Below, in pieces: positions 49,735 through 61,759 of a DNA stretch of 64,000 nt. Positions within the stretch are counted from its first letter, which is position 1; every line of letters starts with the position of its first letter. Location of the stretch: the NCBI RefSeq assembly GCF_026013645.1, contig NZ_CP110224.1, forward strand, positions 186,001 through 250,000, in the 5' to 3' direction. The notes beneath the pieces are model-generated. The model saw only the letters and a program-made list of their open reading frames with translations, searched no databases and was not told the origin of the DNA. The translations under genes and the position numbers were made by a program. This DNA is from Virgibacillus natechei (GTDB taxonomy: Bacteria; Bacillota; Bacilli; Bacillales; Amphibacillaceae).

Positions 49735-50358
49735 ATGACTAAAGTAGCATTATTAAAACAAGACGGTTCACAAGCAGGAGATGTAGAATTGAACGATTCC
49801 GTTTTTGGTATTGAACCAAACACGCATGTTTTACATGAAGCTGTAGTGATGCAACGTGCTTCACAACGCCAAGGTACACATGCTGTTAAAAATCGTTCCG
49901 CAGTTCGTGGCGGTGGTGCTAAACCGTGGCGTCAAAAAGGTACCGGTCGTGCTCGTCAAGGTTCTACCCGCTCTCCGCAATGGGTAGGTGGTGGAGTTGT
50001 CTTCGGACCAACACCGCGTAGTTATAGCTATAAACTACCTAAAAAAGTTCGACGTTTGGCTCTTAAATCTGCTCTTTCTTCTAAAGTAAAAGAAGAAAAC
50101 TTAATTGTATTAGAAAGCATTTCATTTGATGCCCCTAAAACAAAAGAAGTAGTTAACATGCTTAGCGCACTTAATGTGAATGAAAAAGCATTACTTCTAA
50201 CTGCTGATAAAGATGAAGCAGTAATTCGTTCAGCAAATAATTTACAGACAGTTAATGTATTAACTGTTGATGAAATAAATGTACTGGACTTACTTGCGCA
50301 TGACAAGCTGATCGTAACAAAGGATGCAGCTGAAAAAGCAGGGGAGGTGCTTGCATAA
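49735..50358 (+). CDS. rplD: 50S ribosomal protein L4
   Basis: A 207-residue protein lining the exit tunnel; the extended loop ([20 protein letters not shown]) is the macrolide-associated region and looks wild type. In E. coli L4 also represses the S10 operon. Its stop overlaps the rplW start by one base. Confidence 0.97.
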   Translation: MTKVALLKQDGSQAGDVELNDSVFGIEPNTHVLHEAVVMQRASQRQGTHAVKNRSAVRGGGAKPWRQKGTGRARQGSTRSPQWVGGGVVFGPTPRSYSYKLPKKVRRLALKSALSSKVKEENLIVLESISFDAPKTKEVVNMLSALNVNEKALLLTADKDEAVIRSANNLQTVNVLTVDEINVLDLLAHDKLIVTKDAAEKAGEVLA

Positions 50359-50669
50359 TGAAAGATTCACGTGAAATTCTAAAAAGCCCTGTCATCACAG
50401 AGAATACTGCTGAATTGATGGAACACAAAAAATATACGTTTGAAGTAGATCCAAAAGCGAATAAAACACAGATTAAAGATGCTGTTGAATTAATTTTTGG
50501 TGTTAACGTAGTAAAGGTAAACACAATGAACCTTAAAGGTAAATTCAAGCGATTTGGTATATACCCAGTTAAAAGAATGCCAAGTGACGGTGGTTACCGT
50601 CCAGATCGTAAAAAAGCTATTGTTCAGCTTTCAGAGGATAGTAAAGACTTAGATTTCTTTGAAGGCTAA
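50358..50669 (+). CDS. rplW: 50S ribosomal protein L23
   Basis: A tunnel-exit protein and docking site for trigger factor and SRP, about 103 residues. It begins [26 protein letters not shown] marks the loop. The ATG at 50358 shares a base with the rplD stop (TAATG), and GGGGAGG lies upstream. Confidence 0.96.
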   Translation: MKDSREILKSPVITENTAELMEHKKYTFEVDPKANKTQIKDAVELIFGVNVVKVNTMNLKGKFKRFGIYPVKRMPSDGGYRPDRKKAIVQLSEDSKDLDFFEG

Positions 50670-50699
50670 GCAACAAGTAAGTGAAGGAGGGAAAACAAG

Positions 50700-51530
50700 A
50701 TGGCTATAAAAAAATTCAAACCAACATCAGGTGGTAGACGTAACATGTCCGTATCTGATTTTGCTGAGATCACTACAGATTCTCCAGAAAAAACCTTACT
50801 AAGTCCCATTCACAAACGTGGCGGACGTAATAACCAAGGAAAATTAACAACGCGACATCATGGCGGCGGTCATAAGCGTCAATACCGCATTATTGATTTT
50901 AAACGCGATAAAGATGGTATACCAGGAAGCGTTGCTACCGTTGAATATGATCCTAATCGTTCAGCAAACATTGCTTTAATCCATTATGCTGATGGGGAAA
51001 AACGTTATATTCTAGCGCCAAAAGGACTTAAAGTAGGGCAAAAAATTGAATCTGGTGAAAATGCGGATATTAAACTAGGTAATGCACTTGCTCTAGGAGA
51101 TATTCCAATAGGTACAATCATTCATAACATTGAAATGAAACCAGGACGCGGCGGGCAACTTGCACGTTCAGCTGGTGCAGAAGCACAAATTCTTGGTCGT
51201 GAAGGTAAGTACTCACTCGTTCGTTTAGCTTCTGGTGAAGTTCGCTTAGTGCTAACAACGTGTCGCGCAACAGTTGGTCAAGTAGGTAATGTTGAGCATG
51301 AATTGATTCGTGTAGGTAAAGCAGGTAAGTCTCGTTGGTTAGGCATGCGCCCTACTGTACGTGGTTCTGTAATGAACCCTAGCGATCACCCACACGGTGG
51401 TGGTGAAGGACGTGCTCCAATCGGACGCGAATCACCAATGTCTCCATGGGGTAAACCGACTCTTGGTAAAAAGACTCGTAAGCGTAATAAACCGACAGAT
51501 AAATATATTGTTCGTAAGCGTAAGAAATAA
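50700..51530 (+). CDS. rplB: 50S ribosomal protein L2
   Basis: A 276-residue core protein needed for subunit joining and peptidyl transfer. RGTVMNP-type segment [20 protein letters not shown] contains the conserved functional histidine. AAGGAGGG precedes the ATG. Confidence 0.98.
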   Translation: MAIKKFKPTSGGRRNMSVSDFAEITTDSPEKTLLSPIHKRGGRNNQGKLTTRHHGGGHKRQYRIIDFKRDKDGIPGSVATVEYDPNRSANIALIHYADGEKRYILAPKGLKVGQKIESGENADIKLGNALALGDIPIGTIIHNIEMKPGRGGQLARSAGAEAQILGREGKYSLVRLASGEVRLVLTTCRATVGQVGNVEHELIRVGKAGKSRWLGMRPTVRGSVMNPSDHPHGGGEGRAPIGRESPMSPWGKPTLGKKTRKRNKPTDKYIVRKRKK

Positions 51531-51587
51531 ACCAGAAAATGGACGGGCATAAAAACCTGTCTCTCAATTGCGAAAGGAGGTTTATCC

Positions 51588-51866
51588 ATGGGTCGCAGTT
51601 TAAAAAAAGGACCTTTTGCAGATGACCATCTAATGACAAAGGTTGAGAAATTAAATGAAACGGACAAAAAACAAGTAATAAAAACTTGGTCACGCCGTTC
51701 AACAATTTTCCCTACGTTTATCGGTCATACATTTGCTGTATATGACGGTCGTAAACATGTGCCAGTTTATGTGACAGAAGATATGGTCGGACATAAATTA
51801 GGTGAATTTGCACCAAGCCGAACGTTCAAAGGACATTCCGGCGATGATAAGAAAACAAGACGATAA
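51588..51866 (+). CDS. rpsS: 30S ribosomal protein S19
   Basis: A 92-residue head protein contacting S13. [15 protein letters not shown] and [16 protein letters not shown] are conserved. It follows rplB by 57 bases with AAAGGAGG upstream. Confidence 0.97.
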   Translation: MGRSLKKGPFADDHLMTKVEKLNETDKKQVIKTWSRRSTIFPTFIGHTFAVYDGRKHVPVYVTEDMVGHKLGEFAPSRTFKGHSGDDKKTRR

Positions 51867-51883
51867 GAGAGGAGGCACTCAAT

Positions 51884-52225
51884 ATGCAAGCCAAAGCTAT
51901 TGCGAAACAAGTTCGTATTGCTCCTCGTAAAGCACGTTTAGTCGTTGATCTAATTCGAGGAAAAAACGTAGGCGAAGCAGTTGCAATATTACGCCATACT
52001 CAACGTGGTGCTTCTCCAGTTGTAGAGAAAGTTTTGAAGTCTGCTATCGCAAACGCAGAACACAACTACGAAATGGAACCAGATGATTTAACGATCTCCG
52101 AAGCATTTGTAGATGAAGGTGTAACATTGAAACGTTTCCGCCCGCGTGCACAAGGACGTGCAAGCAAAATTAACAAACGCACAAGCCATATTACAGTGGT
52201 TGTATCAGAAAAGAAGGAGGGATAG
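51884..52225 (+). CDS. rplV: 50S ribosomal protein L22
   Basis: A 113-residue tunnel-wall protein; the long beta-hairpin [20 protein letters not shown] lines the exit tunnel and appears intact. 17 bases after rpsS. Confidence 0.97.
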   Translation: MQAKAIAKQVRIAPRKARLVVDLIRGKNVGEAVAILRHTQRGASPVVEKVLKSAIANAEHNYEMEPDDLTISEAFVDEGVTLKRFRPRAQGRASKINKRTSHITVVVSEKKEG

Positions 52226-52228
52226 TCA

Positions 52229-52870
52229 GTGGGTCAAAAGATAAATCCAACAGGTCTTCGCATGGGCGTAATTAAAGACTGGGAGTCAAAATGGTATGCC
52301 GGCAATGATTATGCAGACTTACTACATGAAGATATTAAAATCAGGGAATATCTTGAAAACCGTTTGAGCATTGCTTCTGTTTCTTCTATCGAAATTGAAC
52401 GTGCTGCAAACCGTGTTAATATCACGATTCATACTGGGAAACCAGGTATGGTAATTGGTAAAGGCGGTTCGGAAGTAGAAGCACTACGTAAATCATTAAA
52501 CAACTTGACTGGCAAACGTGTTCACATTAATATTGTTGAAATCAAGAAAGTTGATCTTGATGCAAAATTAGTTGCTGACAACATTGCTCGTCAATTAGAA
52601 AACCGAATCTCATTCCGCCGTGCACAAAAACAAGTAATTCAACGTGCTATGCGTGGTGGAGCAAAAGGGATTAGAACACAAGTATCTGGACGTCTAGGTG
52701 GAACAGATATTGCTCGTTCGGAAGATTATAGTGAAGGGACAGTACCACTACACACATTACGTGCAGACATTGACTTTGGTACAGCAGAAGCTGATACTAC
52801 TTATGGTAAATTAGGCGTAAAAGTGTGGATCTATCGTGGGGAAATCCTTCCAACTAAAACAGACAAATAG
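52229..52870 (+). CDS. rpsC: 30S ribosomal protein S3
   Basis: A 213-residue protein at the mRNA entry with an N-terminal KH domain ([18 protein letters not shown]) and the C-terminal S3 domain. GTG start at 52229, 3 bases after rplV, with AAGGAGGG overlapping the rplV end; tight coupling is likely. Confidence 0.97.
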   Translation: MGQKINPTGLRMGVIKDWESKWYAGNDYADLLHEDIKIREYLENRLSIASVSSIEIERAANRVNITIHTGKPGMVIGKGGSEVEALRKSLNNLTGKRVHINIVEIKKVDLDAKLVADNIARQLENRISFRRAQKQVIQRAMRGGAKGIRTQVSGRLGGTDIARSEDYSEGTVPLHTLRADIDFGTAEADTTYGKLGVKVWIYRGEILPTKTDK

Positions 52871-52888
52871 GAAGGAGGCAGAAGCATT

Positions 52889-53323
52889 ATGTTAATGCCT
52901 AAACGCGTTAAATATCGTAAACAACATCGAGGTAAAATGGGAGGCCGTGCAAAAGGCGGAACGTCCGTAGCTTTTGGTGAATATGGTCTACAAGCAACAG
53001 AGGCTACATGGATTACAAGCCGTCAAATTGAGGCTGCCCGTATTGCAATGACTCGTTACATGAAACGTAGCGGTAAAGTTTGGATTAAAATCTTTCCAGA
53101 TAAACCATACACTTCAAAACCTCTTGAAGTTCGAATGGGTTCCGGTAAAGGTGCTCCTGAAGGATGGGTAGCTGTAGTGAAACCAGGTAAAATAATGTTT
53201 GAAATAGCAGGGGTGCCAGAAGATGTTGCGCGTGAAGCGTTACGACTTGCCGCACATAAACTGCCGATAAAATCAAAATTCGTGAGACGAGAAGAAATTG
53301 GTGGTGAAATCAATGAAGGCTAA
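52889..53323 (+). CDS. rplP: 50S ribosomal protein L16
   Basis: A 144-residue protein that positions A-site t[22 protein letters not shown] and [15 protein letters not shown] are conserved. The 3' end overlaps rpmC by 11 bases. Confidence 0.97.
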   Translation: MLMPKRVKYRKQHRGKMGGRAKGGTSVAFGEYGLQATEATWITSRQIEAARIAMTRYMKRSGKVWIKIFPDKPYTSKPLEVRMGSGKGAPEGWVAVVKPGKIMFEIAGVPEDVAREALRLAAHKLPIKSKFVRREEIGGEINEG

Positions 53324-53516
53324 TGAAATCAGAGAACTAACCACTGCCGAAATTGAACAGAAGGTACAAACATTAAAAGAAGAGTTATTTAATCTACGCT
53401 TTCAACTTGCGACAGGTCAATTGGAAAATACCGCACGTCTTCGTGAAGTAAGAAAATCAATTGCTCGTATGAAAACTGTTGAACGTCAACGTGAATTAAG
53501 TGTAAATAACTCATAA
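53313..53516 (+). CDS. rpmC: 50S ribosomal protein L29
   Basis: A 67-residue helical protein at the tunnel exit: [17 protein letters not shown] and [21 protein letters not shown] 53313 lies inside rplP with GGTGG upstream; an in-frame GTG at 53298 would add five residues not seen in relatives. Confidence 0.95.
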   Translation: MKANEIRELTTAEIEQKVQTLKEELFNLRFQLATGQLENTARLREVRKSIARMKTVERQRELSVNNS

Positions 53517-53539
53517 CACGAGAGGAGGCTAGCCTCAAA

Positions 53540-53803
53540 ATGACTGAACGTAATAATCGTAAAGCATATACAGGCCGTGTTGTATCGGATAAAATGGATA
53601 AAACAATTACAGTAGTGGTTGAAACGTATAAGTTTCATCAGCTATACGGAAAACGTGTTAGATATTCTTCAAAATTCAAAACACATGATGAAAATAACCA
53701 AGCAAAAACCGGCGATATTGTCAGCATCATGGAAACTCGTCCGCTATCAGCTACGAAGCGCTTTCGTCTAGTTGAAGTTATTGAGGAAGCGGTAGTTCTA
53801 TAA
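53540..53803 (+). CDS. rpsQ: 30S ribosomal protein S17
   Basis: An 87-residue OB-fold protein that binds 16S early in assembly. [17 protein letters not shown] and [17 protein letters not shown] are the S17 signatures. 23 bases after rpmC, with GAGAGGAGG upstream. Confidence 0.97.
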   Translation: MTERNNRKAYTGRVVSDKMDKTITVVVETYKFHQLYGKRVRYSSKFKTHDENNQAKTGDIVSIMETRPLSATKRFRLVEVIEEAVVL

Positions 53804-54214
<411 letters not shown>

Positions 54215-54249
54215 GTAGTTTATAGCCTTGTCAAGGAGGTGCGCTCAGG

Positions 54250-54561
54250 ATGCATGTAAAAAAAGGTGATAAAGTAAAAGTAATTACCGGTAAAGACAGT
54301 GGTAAAGAAGGCACTATTTTAGAGGCATATCCGAAAAAGGATCGTGTACTTGTAGAAGGTGTCAATATGGTTAAAAAACACGCGAAACCCTCGCAAGATA
54401 ACCCACAAGGTGGAATTCTTGATCTGGAAGCAGCGATTCATGTTTCAAATGTAATGCCAATTGACCCTAAATCCGGTGAACCAACTCGTGTTGGGTATGA
54501 AGAACGTGATGGAAAGAAAGTCCGCATCGCCAAAAAATCCGGTGAAGCAATCGATAAATAA
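54250..54561 (+). CDS. rplX: 50S ribosomal protein L24
   Basis: A 103-residue assembly initiator with a KOW motif ([20 protein letters not shown]). AAGGAGGTG precedes the ATG; 35 bases after rplN. Confidence 0.97.
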   Translation: MHVKKGDKVKVITGKDSGKEGTILEAYPKKDRVLVEGVNMVKKHAKPSQDNPQGGILDLEAAIHVSNVMPIDPKSGEPTRVGYEERDGKKVRIAKKSGEAIDK

Positions 54562-54587
54562 TTTTCAGGCGAAAGGAGGGCGACATG

Positions 54588-55127
54588 ATGAATGGACTAA
54601 AACAACAATATAAAGATGAAGTAATTCCATCTTTGATGAATAAATTTAATTATGATTCTGTTATGGAAGTTCCTGCAGTTGAGAAAATAGTAATTAATAT
54701 GGGTGTTGGAGATGCAGTTCAAAATACAAAAGCACTAGATAGTGTTGTAGAAGAACTTGCATTAATCACTGGTCAAAAACCTGTGATTACCAAGGCAAGG
54801 AAATCAATCGCTGGTTTTCGCCTTCGTGAAGGAATGCCTATCGGGGCAAAAGTAACCCTTCGCGGTGAGCGTATGAATGAATTTCTTCAAAAGCTTATAG
54901 GTGTATCACTTCCACGTGTACGTGATTTCCGTGGTATTTCCAATAAAGCTTTTGATGGCCGTGGTAACTATACATTAGGTGTTAAAGAACAACTAATTTT
55001 CCCAGAGATTAACTATGATAAAGTAAACAAAGTGCGTGGTATGGATATTGTTATCGTAACAAGTTCCAATACAGACGAAGAGGCTCGTGAACTTTTAGCT
55101 CAGCTAGGCATGCCTTTCCAAAAATAG
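54588..55127 (+). CDS. rplE: 50S ribosomal protein L5
   Basis: A 179-residue protein that carries 5S rRNA in the central protuberance. [34 protein letters not shown] and LPRVRDFRG are conserved. Two adjacent ATGs; 54588 is better spaced from GGAGGG and matches relatives. Confidence 0.96.
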   Translation: MNGLKQQYKDEVIPSLMNKFNYDSVMEVPAVEKIVINMGVGDAVQNTKALDSVVEELALITGQKPVITKARKSIAGFRLREGMPIGAKVTLRGERMNEFLQKLIGVSLPRVRDFRGISNKAFDGRGNYTLGVKEQLIFPEINYDKVNKVRGMDIVIVTSSNTDEEARELLAQLGMPFQK

Positions 55128-55154
55128 ACAAGAGCTAATAAAGGAGGGAAAATT

Positions 55155-55340
55155 GTGGCTAAAAAATCAATGATTGCGAAACAAAAACGCCCACAGAAAT
55201 TCCAAGTACGTGAATATACACGTTGTGAACGTTGTGGAAGACCACATTCTGTAATTCGTAAATTTAAACTTTGCCGTATTTGTTTCCGTGAACTTGCCCA
55301 TAAAGGTCAAATTCCTGGTGTTAAAAAAGCAAGCTGGTAA
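55155..55340 (+). CDS. rpsN: 30S ribosomal protein S14, zinc-binding type Z
   Basis: A 61-residue short form with four zinc-binding cysteines (Cys24, 27, 40, 43). Bacilli often keep a longer cysteine-free paralogue elsewhere for zinc starvation. GTG start with AAGGAGGG upstream. Confidence 0.97.
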   Translation: MAKKSMIAKQKRPQKFQVREYTRCERCGRPHSVIRKFKLCRICFRELAHKGQIPGVKKASW

Positions 55341-55369
55341 ACCCCGATTCGGGAAGGAGGTAATTAGTA

Positions 55370-55768
55370 ATGGTTATGACAGATCCAATCGCAGATATGC
55401 TAACTCGTATTCGTAATGCTAACATGGTGCGCCATGAAAAATTAGAGCTTCCGGCTTCATCTATGAAAAAAGAGATCGCTGATATTCTAAAACGTGAAGG
55501 TTTTGTTTCGGATTATGAATTTATCGAGGACAATAAACAAGGTGTTCTGCGTATTTTCCTTAAGTACGGTGCAAAAGAAGCACGAGTAATTACAGGTATC
55601 AAGCGCATTAGTAAGCCTGGACTACGTGTTTATGCAAAAGCAGCCGAAGTACCTCGCGTACTTAATGGTTTAGGTATAGCTATTGTTTCAACATCAGCTG
55701 GTGTGCTATCTGATAAAGAGGCACGTTCTCAAGCAGTTGGCGGCGAAGTACTAGCGTATGTTTGGTAA
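55370..55768 (+). CDS. rpsH: 30S ribosomal protein S8
   Basis: A 132-residue primary 16S-binding protein; in E. coli it represses the spc operon. [16 protein letters not shown] and the C-terminal GGEVLAYVW are diagnostic. GGAAGGAGG lies upstream. Confidence 0.97.
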   Translation: MVMTDPIADMLTRIRNANMVRHEKLELPASSMKKEIADILKREGFVSDYEFIEDNKQGVLRIFLKYGAKEARVITGIKRISKPGLRVYAKAAEVPRVLNGLGIAIVSTSAGVLSDKEARSQAVGGEVLAYVW

Positions 55769-55799
55769 TTAACAGTTTTTTAAGAGGAGGTGTACCCGA

Positions 55800-56336
55800 A
55801 TGTCTCGTATAGGATTAAGACCAATTGAAATTCCTGAAGGTGTAGAGGTTACAGTTAATGACAATGTAGCTAACGTAAAAGGACCTAAAGGTGAATTAAC
55901 TAGAAATTTAAGTCAAACAATGAAAATCAATATAGAAGACAACATTATTACGATTGAACGTCCAAGCGACCATAAAGATCATCGTGCATTGCACGGAACG
56001 ACTCGTAGTCTGATCTATAATATGATTGAAGGTGTTCATAAAGGTTTCGAAAAATCCCTTGAGATTAATGGTGTTGGATATCGTGCACTTAAACAAGGTG
56101 ATAAAGTTGTGATTAGCGCAGGTTATTCGCATCCAGTAGAAGTTGAACAACGAGATGGTATTGAAATCGATGTTCCTCAAAACTCACAAGTAATTGTTAA
56201 GGGTATTGATAAGGAATTAGTTGGTGCAGTTGCTGCAAACATCAGAGCAATCAGACCACCAGAGCCTTATAAAGGGAAAGGTATTCGTTATCAAGATGAA
56301 TATATACTTCGTAAAGAAGGTAAGACTGCTAAATAA
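55800..56336 (+). CDS. rplF: 50S ribosomal protein L6
   Basis: A 178-residue protein of two related domains near the sarcin-ricin loop. [17 protein letters not shown] begins it, and [20 protein letters not shown] is the C-terminal signature. Confidence 0.97.
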   Translation: MSRIGLRPIEIPEGVEVTVNDNVANVKGPKGELTRNLSQTMKINIEDNIITIERPSDHKDHRALHGTTRSLIYNMIEGVHKGFEKSLEINGVGYRALKQGDKVVISAGYSHPVEVEQRDGIEIDVPQNSQVIVKGIDKELVGAVAANIRAIRPPEPYKGKGIRYQDEYILRKEGKTAK

Positions 56337-56368
56337 GATTAGTTAGGGAGCAGAAAGGAGTGACCTAT

Positions 56369-56731
56369 ATGATCACAAAACCTGACAAAAATGTTACACG
56401 AAAGCAAAGACATACACGAGTTCGCGGTAAAATTTCCGGCACTCAGGTCCGTCCTCGTTTAAACGTGTACCGTTCAAATAAACACATCTATGCACAATTA
56501 ATTGATGATAATAGTGAAGTAACAGTAGCTAGCGCTTCTACAAAGGATAAAGAATTCAGTGCTGAAGGTACTGCTAATATAGAATCAGCTAAGAAAGTCG
56601 GAGAAATGATCGCTAAACGCGCCGAGGACAAAGGTTACAAATCAGTCGTATTCGATCGCGGAGGCTATCTTTATCATGGACGTGTAAAAGCATTGGCAGA
56701 CGCTGCCCGCGAGGCAGGTCTTGAATTTTAA
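56369..56731 (+). CDS. rplR: 50S ribosomal protein L18
   Basis: A 120-residue 5S-binding protein. [20 protein letters not shown] and [20 protein letters not shown] are conserved. ATG 56369 is preferred over GTG 56360 because AAAGGAG is better spaced and relatives begin MITK. Confidence 0.96.
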   Translation: MITKPDKNVTRKQRHTRVRGKISGTQVRPRLNVYRSNKHIYAQLIDDNSEVTVASASTKDKEFSAEGTANIESAKKVGEMIAKRAEDKGYKSVVFDRGGYLYHGRVKALADAAREAGLEF

Positions 56732-56754
56732 TCGATAAAGGAGGGAACCCTTAC

Positions 56755-57258
56755 ATGAATGCAAACATTGATCCGAATAATTTGGACATTGAAGAACGTG
56801 TTGTTTCAGTTAACCGTGTTGCTAAAGTAGCTAAAGGTGGACGTACTTTTCGCTTTGCTGCCTTAGTAGTGGTCGGAGATAGAAATGGTCATGTAGGCTT
56901 TGGTACAGGTAAATCACAAGAAGTACCTGAAGCAATTAAAAAAGCAGTTGATGATGCAAAGAAAAACTTAATAGTAGTACCAATCGTTGGAACTACTATT
57001 CCACATGAGATTAATGGACGTTTTGGATCTGGTAACGTATTGATGAAACCAGCAACAGAAGGTACTGGAGTTATCTCTGGTGGACCAATTCGTGCCGTCC
57101 TGGAACTATCAGGTGTTGGTGATATTTTAACGAAATCACTCGGTTCAAACACACCAATTAATATGATTCGTGCAACATTAAACGGCTTAACAAACTTAAA
57201 AACAGCAGAAGACGTAGCAAAACTACGTGGAAAGTCTGTGGAAGAACTGTTAGGATAA
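56755..57258 (+). CDS. rpsE: 30S ribosomal protein S5
   Basis: A 167-residue accuracy protein. The double-stranded-RNA-type N-terminal domain holds [19 protein letters not shown], the spectinomycin-linked loop, which looks wild type. The C-terminal half contains [20 protein letters not shown]. Confidence 0.97.
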   Translation: MNANIDPNNLDIEERVVSVNRVAKVAKGGRTFRFAALVVVGDRNGHVGFGTGKSQEVPEAIKKAVDDAKKNLIVVPIVGTTIPHEINGRFGSGNVLMKPATEGTGVISGGPIRAVLELSGVGDILTKSLGSNTPINMIRATLNGLTNLKTAEDVAKLRGKSVEELLG

Positions 57259-57271
57259 GGAGGGAAACACT

Positions 57272-57454
57272 ATGTCTAAAAAATTAGAAATCACCCTCAC
57301 ACGCAGTGTTATTGGTGGAAAAGAAGGGCAGAAAAAAACTGTTCAAGCATTAGGGCTAAATAAAATAAATCAATCCGTCGTTCATGATGATACAGCAGCC
57401 TTACGAGGTATGGTTGACAAGGTATCTCATCTTATAACGGTAAAAGAAGTTTAA
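57272..57454 (+). CDS. rpmD: 50S ribosomal protein L30
   Basis: A 60-residue protein, bacterial short form: [20 protein letters not shown] and [17 protein letters not shown]. 13 bases after rpsE with AAGGAGGG upstream. Confidence 0.97.
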   Translation: MSKKLEITLTRSVIGGKEGQKKTVQALGLNKINQSVVHDDTAALRGMVDKVSHLITVKEV

Positions 57455-57486
57455 TCATATAAACAGTGTAAAAAGGAGGTGCTCGC

Positions 57487-57927
57487 ATGAAACTTCATGA
57501 ATTGAAGGCATCAGAAGGAACTCGCAAAGAACGTAATCGTGTTGGTCGTGGAATGTCATCTGGTAACGGAAAAACGTCAGGCAGAGGGCATAAAGGACAA
57601 AAAGCACGTTCTGGCGGCGGAACGCGTCCAGGATTTGAAGGTGGTCAATTACCACTATTCCAACGCGTACCTAAACGTGGATTCACCAACATTCACCGCA
57701 CAGAATTTGCAATTGTAAACTTAGATGCGTTAAATCGTTTTGAAGAAGGCACAGAAATTACACCTGAGCTATTACTTGAAGAAGGTGTCGTAAGTAAACT
57801 TAAAACTGGTATTAAAGTGCTAGGCAAGGGTACTATCGAGAAAAAAGTAACTGTAAAAGCTCATAAGTTCTCTGCTTCAGCAAAAGAAGCTATAGAGGCA
57901 GCGGGCGGTCAAACAGAGGTGGTTTAA
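57487..57927 (+). CDS. rplO: 50S ribosomal protein L15
   Basis: A 146-residue late-assembly protein. The basic, glycine-rich N-terminus ([20 protein letters not shown]) contacts 23S rRNA. The stop overlaps the secY start by one base. Confidence 0.97.
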   Translation: MKLHELKASEGTRKERNRVGRGMSSGNGKTSGRGHKGQKARSGGGTRPGFEGGQLPLFQRVPKRGFTNIHRTEFAIVNLDALNRFEEGTEITPELLLEEGVVSKLKTGIKVLGKGTIEKKVTVKAHKFSASAKEAIEAAGGQTEVV

Positions 57928-59219
57928 TGTTTCGTACAATCTCCAACTTTATGCGCATCAAAGACATTAGACAGAAAATAATATTTACCTTATTGATGTT
58001 GATTGTCTTTCGTATTGGTACATTTATTCCTGTTCCATATACGGATAATGAAGCAATTGATTTTATGAATCAGCAAAATGCTTTTGGTTTTCTTGACACA
58101 TTTGGTGGGGGAGCCTTACAAAACTTCTCCATTTTCGCTATGGGTATCATGCCATATATTACAGCATCGATTATCATGCAATTATTGCAAATGGATGTCG
58201 TTCCTAAATTTACCGAATGGAAAAAACAAGGTGAGATGGGTCGTAAGAAGTTAGCTCAAGTTACTCGTTATGGCACTATTGTTCTCGCATTTATCCAGGC
58301 TATTGCCATGTCGATAGGCTTTAACGCTATGGCAGGTGGAATGCTGGTTCAAGATCCAAGTATCTTAACGTTCTTACTCATTGCCATTGTTTTAACAAGC
58401 GGTACAGCATTTTTGATGTGGTTGGGTGAACAGATCACAGCAAATGGTGTTGGTAACGGAATTTCAATACTAATTTTTGCAGGTATCGTAGCTGCTGTTC
58501 CAAATGGTATTGGACAAATATATAGTCAGTATTTTGTTAATCCTGGTGATGAATTGTTTATTAATATTATTATTGTTTCTCTAATTGTCTTGGTTATCAT
58601 TGCAGTAATTGTTGGAGTTATATTCATTCAACAGGCATTGCGTAAAATTCCAATTCAATATGCGAAAAAAATAGTTAATCGTTCACAGGCAGGCGGACAA
58701 TCTACCCATTTACCACTTAAGGTTAATGCCGCAGGGGTTATCCCAGTCATTTTTGCAATTGCATTTATTATGGCGCCTACTACGATTGCTGGATTCTTTG
58801 AAGGCAATCAGTTCGCCTCAACAATTCAATCGCTATTTGACTATACACAGCCGGTAGGTATGGCTATATATGTTGTGCTAATTATCGCCTTCACGTATTT
58901 CTATACATTTGTTCAAGTTAACCCTGAACAAATGGCTGAAAACTTACAGAAACAAGGTGGGTATATTCCAGGTATTCGTCCTGGTAAAAATACAGAAACG
59001 TATCTTACGCGTGTTATGTACCGATTAACATTTGTAGGAGCACTCTTCTTAGCTGCAGTTGCTGTAATGCCTATGATACTAGGCGGGATTGCAAACCTAC
59101 CTCAAGCAATACAAATCGGCGGCACAAGCTTACTAATCGTTGTAGGGGTGGCATTGCAGACCATGAAACAACTGGAAAGCCAACTAGTGAAGCGACACTA
59201 CACAGGATTTATTAAGTAA
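57927..59219 (+). CDS. secY: Preprotein translocase subunit SecY
   Basis: The 430-residue channel-forming subunit of the Sec translocon with ten hydrophobic segments. GTFIPVPYTD follows the first helix, GIMPYITASIIMQLLQMDVV is the second-helix plug-side signature, and GGYIPGIRPGKNTETYL the cytoplasmic loop that meets SecA and ribosomes. It works with SecE encoded at 31070. Confidence 0.98.
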   Translation: MFRTISNFMRIKDIRQKIIFTLLMLIVFRIGTFIPVPYTDNEAIDFMNQQNAFGFLDTFGGGALQNFSIFAMGIMPYITASIIMQLLQMDVVPKFTEWKKQGEMGRKKLAQVTRYGTIVLAFIQAIAMSIGFNAMAGGMLVQDPSILTFLLIAIVLTSGTAFLMWLGEQITANGVGNGISILIFAGIVAAVPNGIGQIYSQYFVNPGDELFINIIIVSLIVLVIIAVIVGVIFIQQALRKIPIQYAKKIVNRSQAGGQSTHLPLKVNAAGVIPVIFAIAFIMAPTTIAGFFEGNQFASTIQSLFDYTQPVGMAIYVVLIIAFTYFYTFVQVNPEQMAENLQKQGGYIPGIRPGKNTETYLTRVMYRLTFVGALFLAAVAVMPMILGGIANLPQAIQIGGTSLLIVVGVALQTMKQLESQLVKRHYTGFIK

Positions 59220-59897
<678 letters not shown>

Positions 59898-60069
59898 ACA
59901 TTGAACTGTATGCAAACGCAGAATAGATGCAATTGTATCTATTAAAGGATATAATTATTATCAAAGTAATTTTGATAGTAGGATATCTTGTACGCTTACA
60001 GGATGAAAAGGATGTAAACTTTTTGATAAGGTTAGAAAATATACTATGCCTAAATGAAGGTGGTCGTTG

Positions 60070-60405
60070 TTGAACGAAGTTGATTCGATTCCGCTAATAG
60101 GTCAGGTTGTTCGTATTAAGCAGGGACGCGAGGCGGGACAATATGCGGTAGTCATTACTATCGTTGAAGGCCGATATGTCTTGCTGGCAGACGGGGAAAA
60201 ACGAAAATATGATCGACCAAAAAAGAAGAATGTAAGTCATATTGAACTATTGGATTATATTTCCCCTGAAGTCCAAAACAGCCTTCTGGAAACTGGTCGT
60301 GTCACAAATGGTAAATTGCGATTTGCCATAGCTAAATTTGCAGGTAAGGTTGTGACTGATTTGAAGAAGGGAGATCAACACGATGGCGAAAGACGATGTA
60401 ATTGA
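60070..60405 (+). CDS. KOW-domain RNA-binding protein, L14e-like (YbzG position)
   Basis: A 111-residue protein with an N-terminal KOW-like segment ([20 protein letters not shown]) and [20 protein letters not shown]. Small proteins of this type stand before infA in many Bacillaceae and are annotated as L14e/KOW proteins; the function is unknown to me. TTG 60070 (or the adjacent TTG 60067) follows AAGGTGG. The end overlaps infA by 23 bases. The gap before it (59898-60069) holds no remnant of map that I can recognise. Confidence 0.85.
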   Translation: MNEVDSIPLIGQVVRIKQGREAGQYAVVITIVEGRYVLLADGEKRKYDRPKKKNVSHIELLDYISPEVQNSLLETGRVTNGKLRFAIAKFAGKVVTDLKKGDQHDGERRCN

Positions 60406-60601
60406 AGTGGAAGGTACCGTGACGGAAACATTGCCGAACGCACAGTTTAATGTAGAGCTTGAAAATGGCCATACGGTCTTAGCACACGTATCTGGAAAGA
60501 TCCGTATGCATTTCATTCGCATTTTACCAGGTGATAAGGTAACGGTTGAACTTTCTCCGTATGATTTGACAAGAGGACGAATTACGTACCGTTATAAATA
60601 A
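60383..60601 (+). CDS. infA: Translation initiation factor IF-1
   Basis: A 72-residue OB-fold protein that occupies the A site during initiation. [19 protein letters not shown] and the C-terminal [11 protein letters not shown] are canonical. It starts inside the preceding gene with AGGGAG upstream. Confidence 0.98.
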   Translation: MAKDDVIEVEGTVTETLPNAQFNVELENGHTVLAHVSGKIRMHFIRILPGDKVTVELSPYDLTRGRITYRYK

Positions 60602-60632
60602 GTGAGCTCCGATATAAAAGGAGGTAAAAACG

Positions 60633-60746
60633 ATGAAAGTAAGAGCATCTGTAAAACCAATTTGTGAAAAATGTAAAATTATAAAGCGTAAGGGTAACGT
60701 AATGGTGATTTGCGATAACCCGAAACACAAACAAAAACAAGGCTAG
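60633..60746 (+). CDS. rpmJ: 50S ribosomal protein L36, zinc-binding
   Basis: A 37-residue protein: [15 protein letters not shown], with Cys11, Cys14, Cys27 and His32 as the zinc site. ATG 60633 follows AAAGGAGGT; rpsM starts 24 bases later. Confidence 0.97.
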   Translation: MKVRASVKPICEKCKIIKRKGNVMVICDNPKHKQKQG

Positions 60747-60770
60747 AAAACAAGGAGGTGCTAATGATCT

Positions 60771-61136
60771 ATGGCACGTATAGCAGGTATAGATATTCCG
60801 CGTGATAAGCGTGTAGTTATCTCATTAACATATGTTTATGGTATTGGAAAAACTACCGCACAAGCAGTCCTTAAACAAGCAGGCGTTGCAGAAGAAACAC
60901 GAGTTCGTGATTTAACCGAAGACGAACTAGGCAAGATCCGTAAAACAGTTGAAGAATATACAATTGAAGGTGATCTTCGTCGTGAAACATCACTAAATAT
61001 CAAACGATTGATTGAAATTGGCTCGTACAGAGGAGTTCGTCACCGTCGTGGATTACCATTACGTGGTCAAAAAACGAAAAACAATTCACGTACTCGTAAA
61101 GGACCACGCCGCACAATGGCAAATAAGAAAAAGTAA
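60771..61136 (+). CDS. rpsM: 30S ribosomal protein S13
   Basis: A 121-residue head protein forming inter-subunit bridges: [19 protein letters not shown], the G-rich YGIGKTTAQ, and a basic tail [25 protein letters not shown] precedes it. Confidence 0.97.
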   Translation: MARIAGIDIPRDKRVVISLTYVYGIGKTTAQAVLKQAGVAEETRVRDLTEDELGKIRKTVEEYTIEGDLRRETSLNIKRLIEIGSYRGVRHRRGLPLRGQKTKNNSRTRKGPRRTMANKKK

Positions 61137-61158
61137 CGTGAAGGAGGTAAGCTAATCA

Positions 61159-61548
<390 letters not shown>

Positions 61549-61759
61549 TTAGACCGTATGAGAATTTGTCACTCTGTCTATAATGAGTTATGATAGCTAA
61601 ACGTATGAGGTGAATACCTTATATTTACGCATCCGAGAGACAACAAGTACGAAAAAGCAAAGCTAATAGTGCAGAGACGCCAACTGCCTATCTGAGGAAT
61701 TTCGGTTAGACAGGAGAGTCTAGCCGGGGTTTCGACGTTTTGAAGGAGGGTTTTATTGA
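61549..61759 (+). promoter_or_regulatory. Structured spacer before rpoA
   Basis: The longest non-coding gap in the S10-spc-alpha cluster after the S10 leader. GGTTAGAC (61704-61711) pairs with GTCTAGCC (61718-61725) around AGGAGA, and smaller hairpins occur upstream (AGGT-GAAT-ACCT near 61608). A TATAAT at 61579-61584 has no good -35. It may be an RNA control region or hold a weak promoter. Confidence 0.45.
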
